Positions 34,257 to 44,995 are shown, numbered from the stretch's first letter. The stretch is DNA of 64,000 bases from Aldrovandia affinis (GCA_029706075.1 JAINUG010000135.1:807501-871500); one strand, 5' to 3'. Notes: generated from the letters alone by a model not told the origin. Made by a program: numbers and translations.

Positions 34257-35066
34257 TCAGTTCCAATGTGGACCATTGATAATCCAGTGAGAACCAAATA
34301 GCAAGGCTAGACCACGAAGAGGGGAAGGAATCTGTTTGTGACAAAAAATTGTTAGCTTTGATTCTCCAGGACAGCTCTGGCGTCTTCGGGGGATTAGAAA
34401 GAGAGGCTCACACACTTTGTCCAGCAAAGTGTCGCGGGGAATCACATTGAGAAGTGGATGTTTTTCTTTTGCCAATTGTCCACACACCTTGTAGAAACCA
34501 CATAATTTTAGACGAACATTAGGGGACAGATCTTGGTACATAGCGATCCTCTCACCCTCGAATGCCAGTGGTGCCTTCGCGATTGCGGCTGCCACGATCC
34601 TTTCCTCGTCAACACAGTTGTGGAGCTTGATGATCACCCCCCAAGGATGATCTCCTCCCGACCGTCTCAATATGCTCCGTCAATCTTGATCATTCCTTTC
34701 TCCCTCTCCAAACCGGGTAAAGTTGGTAGCCAGGATTCCAGAAAGCGTATTGCTCGGTTTCTTTCTATTCCCTCTTGACCGTAAGATTCGGATGTTGGCA
34801 CGGCTGGTTTCAAGGGAATCAGCTTTGCCAGACGCCAATTGGAGTTTCTTCTCCGGGTCTGAAACTTTGTTCTCGAGGGTGGTGATGGAATCTTTGGCGT
34901 TGGAGATCCTTTGTTCCACTTATTTGATATTCTCTGAGCTGCTTTCCATCCAGGTCGTGATCTTTTCAGTACATTTTGCAAGCCTTTCATCCACCGCAGC
35001 AGCGAGGCTCTTGGTAATCTCGGTGATTAGGGCAGAGGATTCAGTCTTCTCAGAGGAGTCCGACAT
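34257..35066 (-). pseudogene. L1 ORF1 (RNA-binding chaperone) pseudogene
   Basis: ATG at 35,066 opens MSDSSEKTESSALITEITKS, an acidic/Ser N-terminus. After one in-frame stop (IK*VEQRISN) comes a coiled coil, DSITTLENKVSDPEKKLQLA and ADSLETSRANIRILRSRGNR, matching the heptad region and NNLRI-type motif of L1 ORF1p. A frameshift then leads to the C-terminal RNA-binding part: ILRRSGGDHPWGVIIKLHN, ERIVAAA and FEGERIAMYQDLSPNVRLKL. In live elements this protein coats the L1 RNA. About 270 codons in total; one stop and one frameshift destroy it. Confidence 0.88.
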
Positions 35067-35250
35067 GCTTCCGGTCTGAGCAAGCACGTCGTTAAGTTTT
35101 TGGTTTATTTTTTTTCTTCTCAGTTCTCGGTAAAGACTTTTAAGATAAAGGTGAATTTTCCACGGACAGTCTTTCGCTGGCTAGTGAAAGAACAGTATCG
35201 TTTGTTGTGGCAAATGGAAGTTAAGGCGTCGTTTGAAAGCATTTATGGCT

Positions 35251-35881
35251 TAGGGTGACAAGCGGGTGTTCCAATACCAAACCTTTAAAGACGCAATTAT
35301 CCATGTGACTGTGTGTGGGTTTGTGTCCGTGTGTGCGCATACGCATGCGCGTCCACGTGTGTGCGAGTGTGCTTGTGTATGATACGCAGAACCGTTCACT
35401 TTCCAATCTCAGATACCACATTTCCAAGTGTAGCTTCTCTCTCTCTGCCTGTGTGTTTAAAAGCCTCTATTTCATTGGCTTCTCCCTCTTTTTACTCTTT
35501 TGATGTTACAGAAGCGTCACAGATTCTTTGTCGGTCGATTACCTCGGCAAAATTGATTCAATCACTCCCACATCACTGAAATGTGCTGAACCACATTCCC
35601 ACACAGGAGTGTCAACGTTTTCCATCAGATGTATTGATGCCTCAGAAAAACACCCAGCAGGCTGCAGAACCACAAATATCTCAAATCATAAAATCACAGA
35701 ATAACAAGTATTACATTAACACTACTCCCAATCAGTGGAATGATTCCATCACAGATCATAATTTCAAATGCTGTGGGTGACTTCCATTTTTTCACTTTGA
35801 AGACAACTAGCCTGGGTCAGGGCTGTTTGAGTACCCTCCCCCTTCCAGGTTACCAAAGTGCTGCCTACATTTGAGCATTTC
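35251..35881. other. Unique DNA with a TG-rich stretch
   Basis: Imperfect TGTGTG/TGCGC sequence at 35,306-35,375 may be a decayed microsatellite. The remainder is unremarkable. Confidence 0.4.
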
Positions 35882-36120
35882 ACATTTACATTTACATTTT
35901 AGGCATTTAGCAGATGCTCTTATCCAGAGCAACTTACAGAGTTTCCTTTAAACTTTTTTTTTTTACATTCAATCCATTTATACAGCTGGATATTTTATTG
36001 AAGCAATTCAGGTTAAGTGCCTTGCTCAAGGGTACACTGGCAGTGTCCCACCTGGGAATCGAACCAGCAACCTTTCGGCTACAAGCCCAGTTCCCTAACC
36101 ATTATACTACACTGCCAGCC
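35882..36120 (-). mobile_element. tRNA-derived SINE, near full length
   Basis: In the minus sense the head reads GGCAGTGTAGTATAATGG (A-box region), and the B box GGTTCGATTCC is intact. The body has CCTTGAGCAAGGCACTTAAC, CTGAATTGCTTC and AATGGATTGAATGT, and the 3' tail is TCTGTAAGTTGCTCTGGATA with GCATCTGCTAAATGCC. Best-preserved copy of its family in the window; the copies at 11,750 and 57,062 are older or truncated. Confidence 0.9.
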
Positions 36121-36496
36121 AGTTAGCAGTTACCTGTATATGTTACTTCATACTACAGGCTTTCCTAAAGTCTCTATACCCCTGGTTATTATCACTGTTT
36201 AACATGAATAAAATAGATTTGTTTTGTTCATGTCCTGCTGTTTGATTCAGGCAATACTCATACTTGTGTCACAATGAAGAACATCATTTGAGTGCAATTG
36301 TTTTCTGTACAGAGAGAGGGGCACTGGGTTTGAGTGATTCACGTCACAGGATGAGTGAATTTGCTGCAAACGCTTTCTTCCACTTGCTGCATTGATTCAC
36401 CAACATCATCTTTACCCTGAGAACAAAAAGAGTGAAAAACAATGTATTTCAATTCAAAAACATTTCCTGGGGTTGGGAACTCATTGGACACCCTGA
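36121..36496. other. Unique noncoding DNA
   Basis: AT-rich; nothing recognised. Confidence 0.3.
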
Positions 36497-36685
36497 CGAG
36501 GGCTCACCAACCCTGGTCTGCGGAGTGGGCTGGTTAAATTTTTTCTCATGAATTAATCAATTAAAGCAGTTGATTACACAGTTAGCTATCCTCATCTGGT
36601 CTCTTGGATGTAAATTGGTTGCTAATTTTGAGGCAAAAACAAAAGCCAGCATGCTCTGCGGCCCTCCAGGACCAGGGACCTACTG
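36497..36685. mobile_element. Fold-back MITE (hAT-like), same family as 3,606
   Basis: Left end GGGCTCACCAACCCTGGTCT; right end CTCTGCGGCCCTCCAGGACC AGGGA, roughly inverted to it. The middle has GAATTAATCAATTAAAGCAG and CAAAAACAAAAGCCAGC. No coding capacity. Confidence 0.65.
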
Positions 36686-36840
36686 TAGATCCAAAATTAG
36701 TCCATCAGATACAGTGCATGGTTCCAGGAGCAAAGGCCTACAGTGTGAATGAACAGGCCATTTATTTCAGTCCTATCACAGACAAAGCCTTCAAATCTAT
36801 ATCTGGAGGTGTACATAGGTTTGTGCTGACAAGCATGCAT

Positions 36841-37480
36841 CTTCTCTAACGGTTACCTACAGAGTTCAAGTAATCCTTTCGAAGGTGTTCTTGGTTATTC
36901 AGAGGCCAATGCCAAATAAATGGCAGCCCTCGCTCCGAGCCTGATTCGATAAAACTTGATAAAAATGGAATGAATTCAGCACAGTTTTTCTCTGAGGGTT
37001 CAATTAACTCTGTCTTTCCACACTCCCTCCTTTTCACCTCCCTTTTGAACAGCCCTGACACATTACACAGTTGCACAAAGGATCGCATTATTAATTATAT
37101 CAAAGGGGCTTTCCAATGCATTATTAAACCATAATGCTAACGTGGCCACCGCATGTTTCTGAAACAGGTGTATGCGCAGCGGCAGGGGCGCGTTCGGCTG
37201 GGAAAGGCATCAGATACTTCTCACGCGCGCGACAGTGAGAGCTACCCGCAGAGACACGTCTTGTATGGTTGAGTAGACTGCTTTGGCAGCTCCGAGTGAC
37301 ACCACGCATAGCAGCAAGGATACAAATGGTATAATACTGGCCCCAGCATTTGTCAGAGTTGCCGTACAAATTAGTGCATGAACCACAAATCTAAGCATTC
37401 AATATCGAAACACAACAGATGACTAATTGCAAATGGCAAACAGTTAATCATTGGAGCAAATTAATCTAGCGCGTGGAAAC
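36841..37480. other. Candidate conserved noncoding segment with CpG-rich centre
   Basis: Repeat-free. Motifs include CAATGCCAAATAAATGGC, ATCGCATTATTAATTATATC and GCATTATTAAACCATAATGC. A short CpG-rich island (GGCGCGTTCGG, CACGCGCGCG) lies at 37,180-37,230. No exon recognised; enhancer-like by look only. Confidence 0.27.
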
Positions 37481-37740
37481 CTGCCAGGAGATGGTAGAAT
37501 GGAGACGTTTTTTTTTTTTAACATAGTCAGGCACGATGGGCCTGAGGAATTGGGGCACAGGTGTTTTTTGTTGCCAAGTTTGAAATGGGCCTGCAATGTT
37601 AATGCTTCTTGAGAATAACCAGATGATGAATATGGCGAAGGGCAGTGCACTGCATGTCGATGTGAACGCAGTGGCAGCTGTTGCATCGGGGGCGGAGACT
37701 GAAGTGAATTTAACCACACGTGCAGGTGGCGATCCGCCTC

Positions 37741-38275
37741 CCTTGGAGAGAGAGAGTTATATGAGAGAGAGAGAGGAAAGAGGGAAAGAAAGAGAGGGAG
37801 AAAAAGAGAGAGAAAGGGATTTGAAAGACACAAGGACATGTGTATAAGAAAGAGAGGGACAGAGAGACGGATAAAGACTGAAATGTAATTTCTGTAATGT
37901 GGGGTATATACTATATGTGTGGGAAGGGGAGGGTTGCCTGTATGTTGTTTTGGAGGGGGGGTTGTTGTCATATATGTATTTTAACAATTTAGCAACACAA
38001 GATCACTTGTCATACAAATAAAGAAAATTTCTATTTCAATTTAAAGAGAGAGAGAGAGAGAGAGAAAGAGGGGTAGAAAGAGAGAGAGAGAAATGGAGAG
38101 AGGTACAGAAAAAGAGAAAGGGAGAAAGAGAGAAAAGGATTTAAAATATAAAGGAATATGTACAAGAGCAAGTCGAGAGTGAGAGTGAGAAACTGAAAGA
38201 GAGAGGGGGAGAGAGCAAGAAAGAGGGAGACAGAGAGAAAGAGAGAGGAAAGGATTTAAAAGACACAAGGAAATA
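37741..38275. repeat. GA-rich satellite-like region with a recurring unit
   Basis: Purine tracts (GAGAGA, GAAAGAGAGGGA) alternate with a recurring phrase near AAAGGATTTAAAAGACACAAGG: at about 37,815 (GGGATTTGAAAGACACAAGG), 38,136 (AGGATTTAAAATATAAAGG) and 38,251. This is a loose higher-order repeat rather than a plain microsatellite. Confidence 0.8.
37880..38040 (+). mobile_element. Possible LINE/retroposon 3' end
   Basis: AT-rich segment ending ACTTGTCATACAAATAAAGA, which resembles the polyadenylation-like 3' terminus of several fish LINEs. GA-rich repeat flanks it on both sides, consistent with insertion into the tract. Too short to classify. Confidence 0.35.
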
Positions 38276-38279
38276 TGTA

Positions 38280-38470
38280 AGCGTACTGCAATGATGTGAA
38301 TCATCTCTGGTTGCTGTCGCGCGGTTGCCTGTATTTCCCAGCGGGCTCGGCTACCCCAGCAGCTCAGAAAACACAGTTCCTTGCTCGCCGCCCAGAGTAA
38401 CACGTTGACAGGTTGACAGCAGCGGCGGCCCCGGAGGATGGAGCGGTGCTGGGAGCCTACAGGACGGATC
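38280..38470. other. Short CpG-rich unique segment
   Basis: Contains GTCGCGCGGTTGCC, CAGCGGGCTCGGC and CAGCGGCGGCCCCGG. No splice-bounded reading frame. It could be a small CpG island or regulatory DNA. Confidence 0.25.
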
Positions 38471-39000
38471 ATGCAAACCAGTGGCCCTCAGGCCCGAGTC
38501 AGAAAGATGCGGCCCAGTAAACCACACACTGCTCAGAAACAAACAAACAGAGAGGCAAGCCACTCTGTCAGACAGATTAAATCCCTGTGCGAATCCCTGG
38601 CCTTTTTTTTGTTTTATGGCTACAGTAGGTGGCTTTGGAAATGGCTCTGTGTCTTCTACAGGAACCGACTCAAAATCAAAGCTGGAAGAGAGATCATGGC
38701 ATTCTCACAAGTCATCAATCAATGCAGGAGTGCACCGTGCACTTTGCATGGTGTACATTTGTGCATTGCCAGCAGTTCATTTGAAAATACAATGTGTAGT
38801 GTTTGTACTGTAGCAGTGAAAGGAACTATGTGGATAGGTACCCCGATACAAGTTGCGCCTAAAGGTGTATGAACATTTACACATGGATCATTCAAGTCCT
38901 GCAATGATGATACTACACAGTTAAATTCAGCTCCATCTTCCTGACTGGTTTATATAGTTGTATAAAGTGAACTCACATATAGCATACATACAGTACATTA
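38471..39000. other. Unique noncoding DNA
   Basis: No gene or repeat recognised; long frames on both strands overlap and lack motifs. Confidence 0.3.
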
Positions 39001-39002
39001 TT

Positions 39003-39205
39003 CTGATTTCACGAGCCCAGTTAACATTTTGGGGATTTTAGTCAAAATGCTGTACACTGTAATCCATCCCCGGCCGTGCCATAGTATCGCCCAGGGAAGG
39101 ACAGCTTGGGCCGGTTTCACCCACCTCATACTGTGACAGTGCCCCCTATGGTCAATCAGGCACCTGCAGTCTGCCTGCATCAGCCACACATGAGGTGTGA
39201 TTCTG
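39003..39205 (-). mobile_element. SINE body fragment
   Basis: In the minus sense it carries TGTGGCTGATGCAGGCAGAC, GGGGGCACTGTCACAGTATG, CTTCCCTGGGCGATACTATG and GCACGGCCGGGG, phrases akin to the body of the SINE at 40,191. Both the Pol III head and the A-rich tail are missing. Confidence 0.5.
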
Positions 39206-40190
39206 CAATGCAATAATTCCTTGAGGGCTGTTGAGGGCTTAACATTGCAGAAATGGGGAAGAAAAAATTAGGACAGGGGTGGGGTAGAAGAGCCATATCC
39301 TTTTCTGGATTTCATTAACTCTTGCTCTTAATTATTTAATTAGCTCAATCATTTACATGATCTGACATTTTAGCTACATTTATTGATAAGCTCATGAATG
39401 ACAGCTGGAGACTTGTTTCCCTATATGGAACACATATATGAAATGTCTTACCCTGGTCTAATCTACAAGTGAACTGGCATTGGTGTATACAGTGAATTAG
39501 CTAATTGAGCCAGGGTAATTGGTGAGAACAAAAACCAATAGAGGATATAAAATTTAAAAAAAATTTTTTTTTAAAGTTCACAGTTAAACAGGCAAAAAAA
39601 TCACACTTCAGACAGGAATTTCAGGACAAATAAACACATTGCTGAAAGCTGCGCCCAACTCAAGGGAGAGGGAAAGCTCTCTTTGAGTGGGCACGCAGCT
39701 GTGCTAGAGGCAGCCAGTGGCGGAGTGTCAAGGTCCTGTTGGCTGCTGAACAATGAGCTGACCAAACCCAAAGAAGGCCTGATAGAGTGAAGACAGAGAG
39801 AGAAAAGGAGGGGGGCGGAGGAGTGGGCGGCTGCACTGTATAGCCCTCCGCGGAGGGGGTAGTGGAGTGGACACAGACGGATCCAGCTTTGAAATTGAAA
39901 AATGCTCTAACATCCTGAGTTTATATTCCTGATGGCCATTTCTGGCTGCACTGCCCTTGTCATCATTGCATATTATTATGGCTTTCTTTTCCCCCCCATA
40001 ATCCTGTTCGAAACAAGCAATACCATTATTGTAATTATTATAATTTATTGATTCCCTTACATGACTTGTAGAGCATTGCAGAATACCTACCAGAATACAA
40101 ATAGCAAATCAAAACGTGAAAAGCAGCCCGTAAGACACAGACCCCTAAAGGGCAATGCAGAGCCATCATCAAATATCTTTATACAGTTAG
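39206..40190. other. Unique noncoding DNA
   Basis: AT-rich stretch with an A/T-run region at 39,551-39,573. No gene recognised. The purine-rich patch at 39,800-39,855 is compositional. Confidence 0.3.
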
Positions 40191-40605
40191 GCTGCTGGGT
40201 GGCTCGTCCTGTTAGTTCATCCTGGCTCATTTCTATTGTAGTGTTTGGGCGAGCCCCACAGTCTGGTATCGATACCGTGCCAGTGCCGATTGTGGCCAGC
40301 AGCCCTGTGGGGCGGTGCATTATTGGCAGTAGCGTCGCCCAGGGAGGGAGGGATTCAGTTGGTCGGATCTCGTCGCACACCGGCGCACCCTGCTGGTCAG
40401 ACTGGTCGCCCACAGTCTGCTGGTACTAAACTGCACGTGAAGTGTCTTCTGACTCATGTCTGTGCAAGCTTAACTTGTGAGAAGGCAGCTCACGTGTTTC
40501 AGAGGAGAGCGTGTGCTTCTCTACACTCTCCCGGGTTGAAAGCGGAGGTTGCAGCCAGCACGGATTAAGAAACAATTGGGCATTCCAAATTGGGAGGAGA
40601 AAAAA
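40191..40605 (+). mobile_element. tRNA-derived SINE, long form
   Basis: The head GCTGCTGGGTGGCTCGTCCTG includes an A-box-like TGGCTCGTCCTG; the B-box position holds a diverged TGGTATCGATACC. A GC-rich body follows (CCTGTGGGGCGGTGC, GTCGCCCAGGGAGGGAGGG), then CACGTGTTTCAGAGGAGAGC and the tail CAAATTGGGAGGAGAAAAAA. Tail and body identify the family shared with 8,006 and 55,250. Confidence 0.8.
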
Positions 40606-41045
40606 AAAGCATACAATATTTGAAAATAAGTAAATAGCTGTTTAAATCCATTGAATCTGGATCAATAGTCAGGCAATTCAAACAATACATTTCATGCAGC
40701 TTGTGCTTCAGGAAAAAAAGTTCTTTCTTAGTAAGAAAATAAACATACACACTCAAAAAAGGTCTTGAACGTGCCAAAGGTGTCAAAGTAGCATATTAAG
40801 ACATACATAATAAAAACCTGCCCACTTATGCTCCAAAATATTTTATTAATAGATAATACACAGCATACAGTAAGTAAGTAACACGTTTTAATTATTTATT
40901 TCCAAGGAAGTTCTGTATGTATGTGGGATTACGTTTGGGATTGAAATACATTAATTAATTGAATAATCCGATCAATTGCTATGGCACTAAAAAAGCAGGA
41001 GATGCAATTATCTTGATGTTCTGCCAAAAGGGATTTAAGGCATGG
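40606..41045. other. Unique AT-rich DNA
   Basis: Nothing recognised; AT-rich with AATTAATTGAATAATCC near 40,952. Confidence 0.3.
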
Positions 41046-41172
41046 GAACACAGATAAAGCATTGATTTTTAGCTTTTACCTTTTTCTCCCCTCTCTTCTC
41101 ATCCCTCTCTTGCTCCGGCTCACAAACCCTCTCTCTCTCTCCCTTTATCTCCCCCTCTCTCCCTCCCCCCTG
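41046..41172. repeat. CT-rich low-complexity tract
   Basis: Pyrimidine-rich CTCTCTCTCTCCC sequence. The tract itself has no coding value. Confidence 0.8.
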
Positions 41173-42194
41173 TGTGATCGGAGCCGATTTGGAGTCTGCA
41201 GGGGCACCTCATTCTAGCCTGTGTGCCAATTTCATCTGTGGCCGGCCAGCCATCGGGCAAAAGGTGAGCAGCAAGGCCCAGCCAGAGGAAACAGTTAAGC
41301 TTTCTCACTTTCAACCAATCAGCAACAACCCCCCCCCGCCCCATCCACCCCTGAACCCGCCCTTCACAATACTTCCTTTTCCTGACTCTTTTACTGATCT
41401 CTTTCTATCCAGTGCTTTTGGTGATCTCTTTCCAGCCTCATTCTTACACCCGCACAGCGGACCCAGATAACCGTACCCCTTCCCCCAGCAACTCTCAGGC
41501 ACAATAGAAGTGTTACAAGTGTATTGTAGTGCAACAGAGAATAGACATGGTTGGCATCCCTTTTCCGCACTGGCTTTCGCCATTGAAACTTTGCCTTTTC
41601 GTAACACTCAAACACTGACGCCTACTCAAAGGATATGCTGTACATTCCTTATCACACACAATAAAACACAGACAACAATAAAAAACCTTGTTTGTATTGG
41701 CATGCTAGTCATATGCTATTCATGTGTCATGTGTTATTCTACAGTATATCTGACTGGAATTGTGAGTTGAAAGCTCTTCCTTATCCCTGACAGGAAGTGT
41801 CAATCTATCTTCTCTCAGATAGTTTCAGAGCCTGATTTCCATTTGGCATTCAATCAAAACAGTGTTTGGCGTCTCAGATAAACATAAGCTCTGCAATGGA
41901 GAGCACTGTAGATTTAAACTCTTACAAGAAAATTCAGAAACAGTGGCTCAATGCTTTTCGCTGGCCAAAATATGCAGTTGAAATAAATTCCCATAACATT
42001 TGGTAAAAATAGAGTACAGCCTCATCTAAACAATATCCCACCTTATCCCACCAATATCCCATCTGTGGATATACAATTTTAAATATAATGAAGACACTAA
42101 AACAGGAGAAGTATCTCATAATTCCTATCACCCTCTCCCATACCGTTCACACTTTCTGTGGACTACTGGCACAGTAATATTGTTCCTCCTGATG
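41173..42194. other. Unique DNA with a weak exon-like interval
   Basis: Following the pyrimidine tract, a frame closes at a donor-like AAAAG|GTGAGC at 41,263, but the acceptor is ambiguous and the peptide unrecognised. A C-run lies at 41,330-41,337. The rest is AT-rich unique DNA. Confidence 0.25.
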
Positions 42195-42345
42195 TGGTTC
42201 TGTGTGGCTCAGTAGGTAGAGCATGGTACTGACAACGCTTAGGTTGTGGGTTTGATTCCCATTGGGGCCACATATATTGAAAAATGTATGCATTCATTAC
42301 TATGAGTTGCTTTGGATAAAAGCGTCTGCTGAATGGCATATATTA
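42195..42345 (+). mobile_element. Short tRNA-headed SINE
   Basis: The head TGTGGCTCAGTAGGTAGAGC carries an A box and GGGTTTGATTCCC is the B box. Then comes AAAATGTATGCATTCATTAC and the tail GTTGCTTTGGATAAAAGCG with TCTGCTGAATGGCATA. This is a short SINE design widespread in teleosts. The tRNA-like part is not a working tRNA: the anticodon arm does not pair properly and it continues straight into the tail. Confidence 0.85.
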
Positions 42346-43003
42346 TTATATATTATGATGACATTGTAGGGAAGGAATTATTTAATGAAGGGGGAAAAGG
42401 TCATGATTAGTGCAAACGTCTTGGGACTTGATTCCGCTGGGTACAGATGCCACACAGACCTTGGGATACATGTATCCTCCCTGCTGCGCCAACCTCAGAG
42501 TTCTTGGGACTTGTGTCTGTCAGGGTCAGATCTCAGAGGTCACATGGCTTGTATCCTCCCTGCATGGATCTCAGAGGTCAGGGTCTGAAGGTCCTCGACA
42601 TAGACACAGTTGCTGACAAAGTACATACCCCAGTGATTCTGTACCGAAAAGACCATGGCTGCCAGGAGATTGTCAAACAATCCTCCCAGAGCTCATTAGG
42701 CTTCCCTTAAATGCCATCCTGATAAAACCGCCCACATTCCACATTACCCTCCAATTGTCCAATGAGACTTGGCCAACACAGTGTTATACACTCCCACTGC
42801 TGCTACATTGCCCCCTACAGGGACAAGAGAATTGATTGGTAACTATGACCCCTCCTGCAGGCGTTAGAGAATCAGCAGCACTGACAACAGTGAATAAGGG
42901 TCTTTGTACGAACGGGCGTGCCCTTATGATTGCATCTGTCATCTGTGCATTTACTGTCCTCCCTGGGTAAGGGTCCCACTGAGCCCAGTGAGACATATAC
43001 AGT
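42346..43003. other. Unique noncoding DNA
   Basis: Contains an internal partial duplication of GATCTCAGAGGTCA (near 42,529 and 42,567). No gene recognised. Confidence 0.35.
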
Positions 43004-43021
43004 ATATATATATATATATAT
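43004..43021. repeat. (TA)n microsatellite, left of an inserted SINE
   Basis: Pure TA run directly abutting the SINE; the matching run resumes at 43,393. Confidence 0.92.
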
Positions 43022-43393
43022 GGCGGCACGGTGGTGCAGTGGATAGCACTGTTGCCTCACAGCAAGAAGGTCTCGGGTTCGAATCCAGGCCGGGGGCCTT
43101 TCTGTGTGGAGTTTGCATGTTCTCCCCGTGTCCGCGTGGGTTTCCTCCGGGTACTCTGGTTTCTTCCCACAGTCCAAAGACATGCACGTTAGGCTAATTG
43201 GAGAGTCTAAATTGCCCGTAGGTATGAGTGTGTGAGTGAATGGTGTATGTAGTGCCCTGCGATGGATTGGTGACCTGTCCAGGGTGTATTCCTGCCTCTC
43301 GCCCCAATGCATGCTGGGATAGGCTCCAGCCCCCCCGCGACCCTAACTAGGAATAAGCGGCTGAAGATGAGATGAGATGAGATGAGATGAGAT
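43021..43393 (+). mobile_element. tRNA-headed retroposon, full length
   Basis: Opens GGCGGCACGGTGGTGCAGTG, with B box GGGTTCGAATCC. It continues with GTTTGCATGTTCTCCCCGTG, TTTCCTCCGGGTACTC, AGTCCAAAGACATGCACG, GCCCTGCGATGGATTGGTG and GCATGCTGGGATAGGC, and ends in a (GATGA)n tail. It sits within a TA microsatellite that resumes after the tail, giving a TA-rich target duplication. Same family as 50,404, 54,754 and the fragment at 28,896. Widespread in teleosts; its partner LINE is not identified here. Confidence 0.88.
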
Positions 43394-43411
43394 ATATATA
43401 TATATATATAC
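43393..43411. repeat. (AT)n microsatellite, right of the inserted SINE
   Basis: Pure AT run followed by ACACTGTATATACAC. Confidence 0.9.
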
Positions 43412-43424
43412 ACTGTATATACAC

Positions 43425-44995
43425 CAGTGGTGACTCGTTAATTGAGGCAGAGAGGCTTATTCTCCCTAATAAATCTAGTAATTATTTTTCATTCTTATGA
43501 ATTGCAATAATATGAAATTTGTTAGAGTTAGCTGAGTGAGCATTTAGGTATTTCAATTTGTATTCCACAACAGTTTCTTCCTCCCTGGCCGTCTTGTGCA
43601 AACAGGAGGCTTAAACATGCGCACTAAGGGCTACGATTCGTCATTCCCAGGTTGTTTTTGAGTAGCCGCGTACGCAGGGCTCTGAGAGGCTGTGGCTCTG
43701 TCTGCTCCATTCATACACACTGGCTCCAATTTTCTTTTCACGGTACACAGGGAACAGAAGAAATTACATCTGCTATTATAGGCACTTTGGAGGCAGGTGC
43801 ACAAAAGTAATGAACATCGCTGAACAATAGCGAAAATCTATTTGTTTGCCCAATCACAATCATTACGTTTCAGCCAATCTGTGCAGATCGAGAGTGAAAT
43901 AGACTGTGCTGTACAGTAACACTTGGAAGTTGTACACTACACACATCCACAAACAAAACATACCCAGGTCATTCACCCTTTCCTTCGTGGAAACACTGGA
44001 CTGTGTGTGGGTAAAGTTTAGTGTGGCCAGAGTTTGATGCGTCAGAACACACAGAAAAATAAGGATAATAATAAGGAAAAATAATAGCTAATCGTTTCTG
44101 GCTGTAAGGTTTAGCACTAACCATATAGCCACAGTCTGTAGATAAGTAGCCGTGTCCATGCTGCACGCCATGATATACTGAAGTTAATTCCGCTACTGCA
44201 ATTCTGTCGTCCTCGGATTAACTATTTTTTGTCATGAATGTTGCAATGCTCAGATTCCTGCGTTTACTTTGTACAAGACTCTGATGCTTATTTGACTTTG
44301 CGTGCATTTCAAGTGCCGTTTTACCTTCATATTTGACTACTATTTTGGCTGGACATACAAGACAGGTTGCAGAAAATGGATCCCCTTGGGTAAGCCTTAC
44401 CCATTCTGCAAAATATAATTTTTTGGCCCATTCGGTGTTATGTTGTACAATGTTTTTTTATTTTTGGTTGGCTGGCTGCTGCTGTTATCCTCCTCGTCTG
44501 TCTCCCCCTTAATTTGGAAAAATATAAGCAACAAACTAAAATGTAAACGTGTAAATGTTTCTGAAAAGCAGCTCGTTTGCTAACGTTACCGTTACTGGAC
44601 CAACGTTAGAACTGTCACACGCACACGCCAGCCAGGCAGTTGCTAGACAATAAGGTAACGCTCTCAGTTTGGCTACCAATCAAATAAAATGACGTGGTTT
44701 TGTTTTTGCGACTTGTCATTGGATGCATACGGTAGTCACATTGACAATCAGGAAGAAAACAGCACAAAGAGAAATGAAACGAGTCTGATGAAACCTCAGA
44801 TTTCTTAGAAACACAGAAAGAAATGAAATGAGTCTGATGAAACCTAAGATTTCTTAGAAACGATAGAAGTGCATTTTGACAAAAACAAAAGGGACAATTA
44901 GTATCCCGGAAAGGAAGACAGATTTTCCGGGACAGTCGCTCAAAAAAAGAGAACAATCCTGGAAAATCCGGGACGGGTGGCAACCCTATTTAGGA
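43425..44995. mobile_element. Probable decayed hAT-type element region
   Basis: Starts CAGTGGTGACTCGTTAATTG, a hAT-like terminus, followed by AGGCAGAGAGGCTTATTCTC. Near the other end GGAAAATCCGGGACGGGTGG CAACCCT closes another DNA-transposon-like terminus. Whether both belong to one element is unclear, and no transposase motif was found between them. Confidence 0.35.
44771..44861. repeat. Two-copy 49-bp tandem repeat
   Basis: GAAATGAAACGAGTCTGATG... at 44,771-44,812 is repeated at 44,820-44,861 (GAAATGAAATGAGTCTGATG...), both ending GATTTCTTAGAAAC. Confidence 0.92.

Larger units (their letters stand above)
29366..35250 (-). mobile_element. L1-clade LINE (fish type), decayed and nested
   Basis: On the minus strand the order is 5' leader, ORF1 (35,066 to 34,257), endonuclease remnant, reverse transcriptase, C-terminal region and a GT-rich 3' end near 29,366-29,640. 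That is the standard L1 arrangement. Both ORFs are broken by frameshifts and stops. A SINE-like repeat interrupts ORF2 at 32,204-32,390, and the first part of the endonuclease is missing, replaced by unrelated sequence at 33,150-33,690. Boundaries are approximate. Confidence 0.85.

Noticed and set aside
37741..38275. CRISPR-like regularly spaced repeats
   Set aside because: The recurring phrase is in GA-rich eukaryotic repeat DNA with uneven spacing and no constant direct repeat.
39380..39560. Another fold-back MITE (ACAAAAACCAATAG phrase)
   Set aside because: Terminal inverted repeats could not be found; only a short internal resemblance.
41173..41263. Exon ending at AAAAG|GTGAGC
   Set aside because: No clear acceptor and no recognisable peptide; the upstream pyrimidine tract is a simple repeat.
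42200..42275. tRNA gene
   Set aside because: Diverged tRNA-like head followed directly by a SINE body and the common fish tail; not a functional tRNA.
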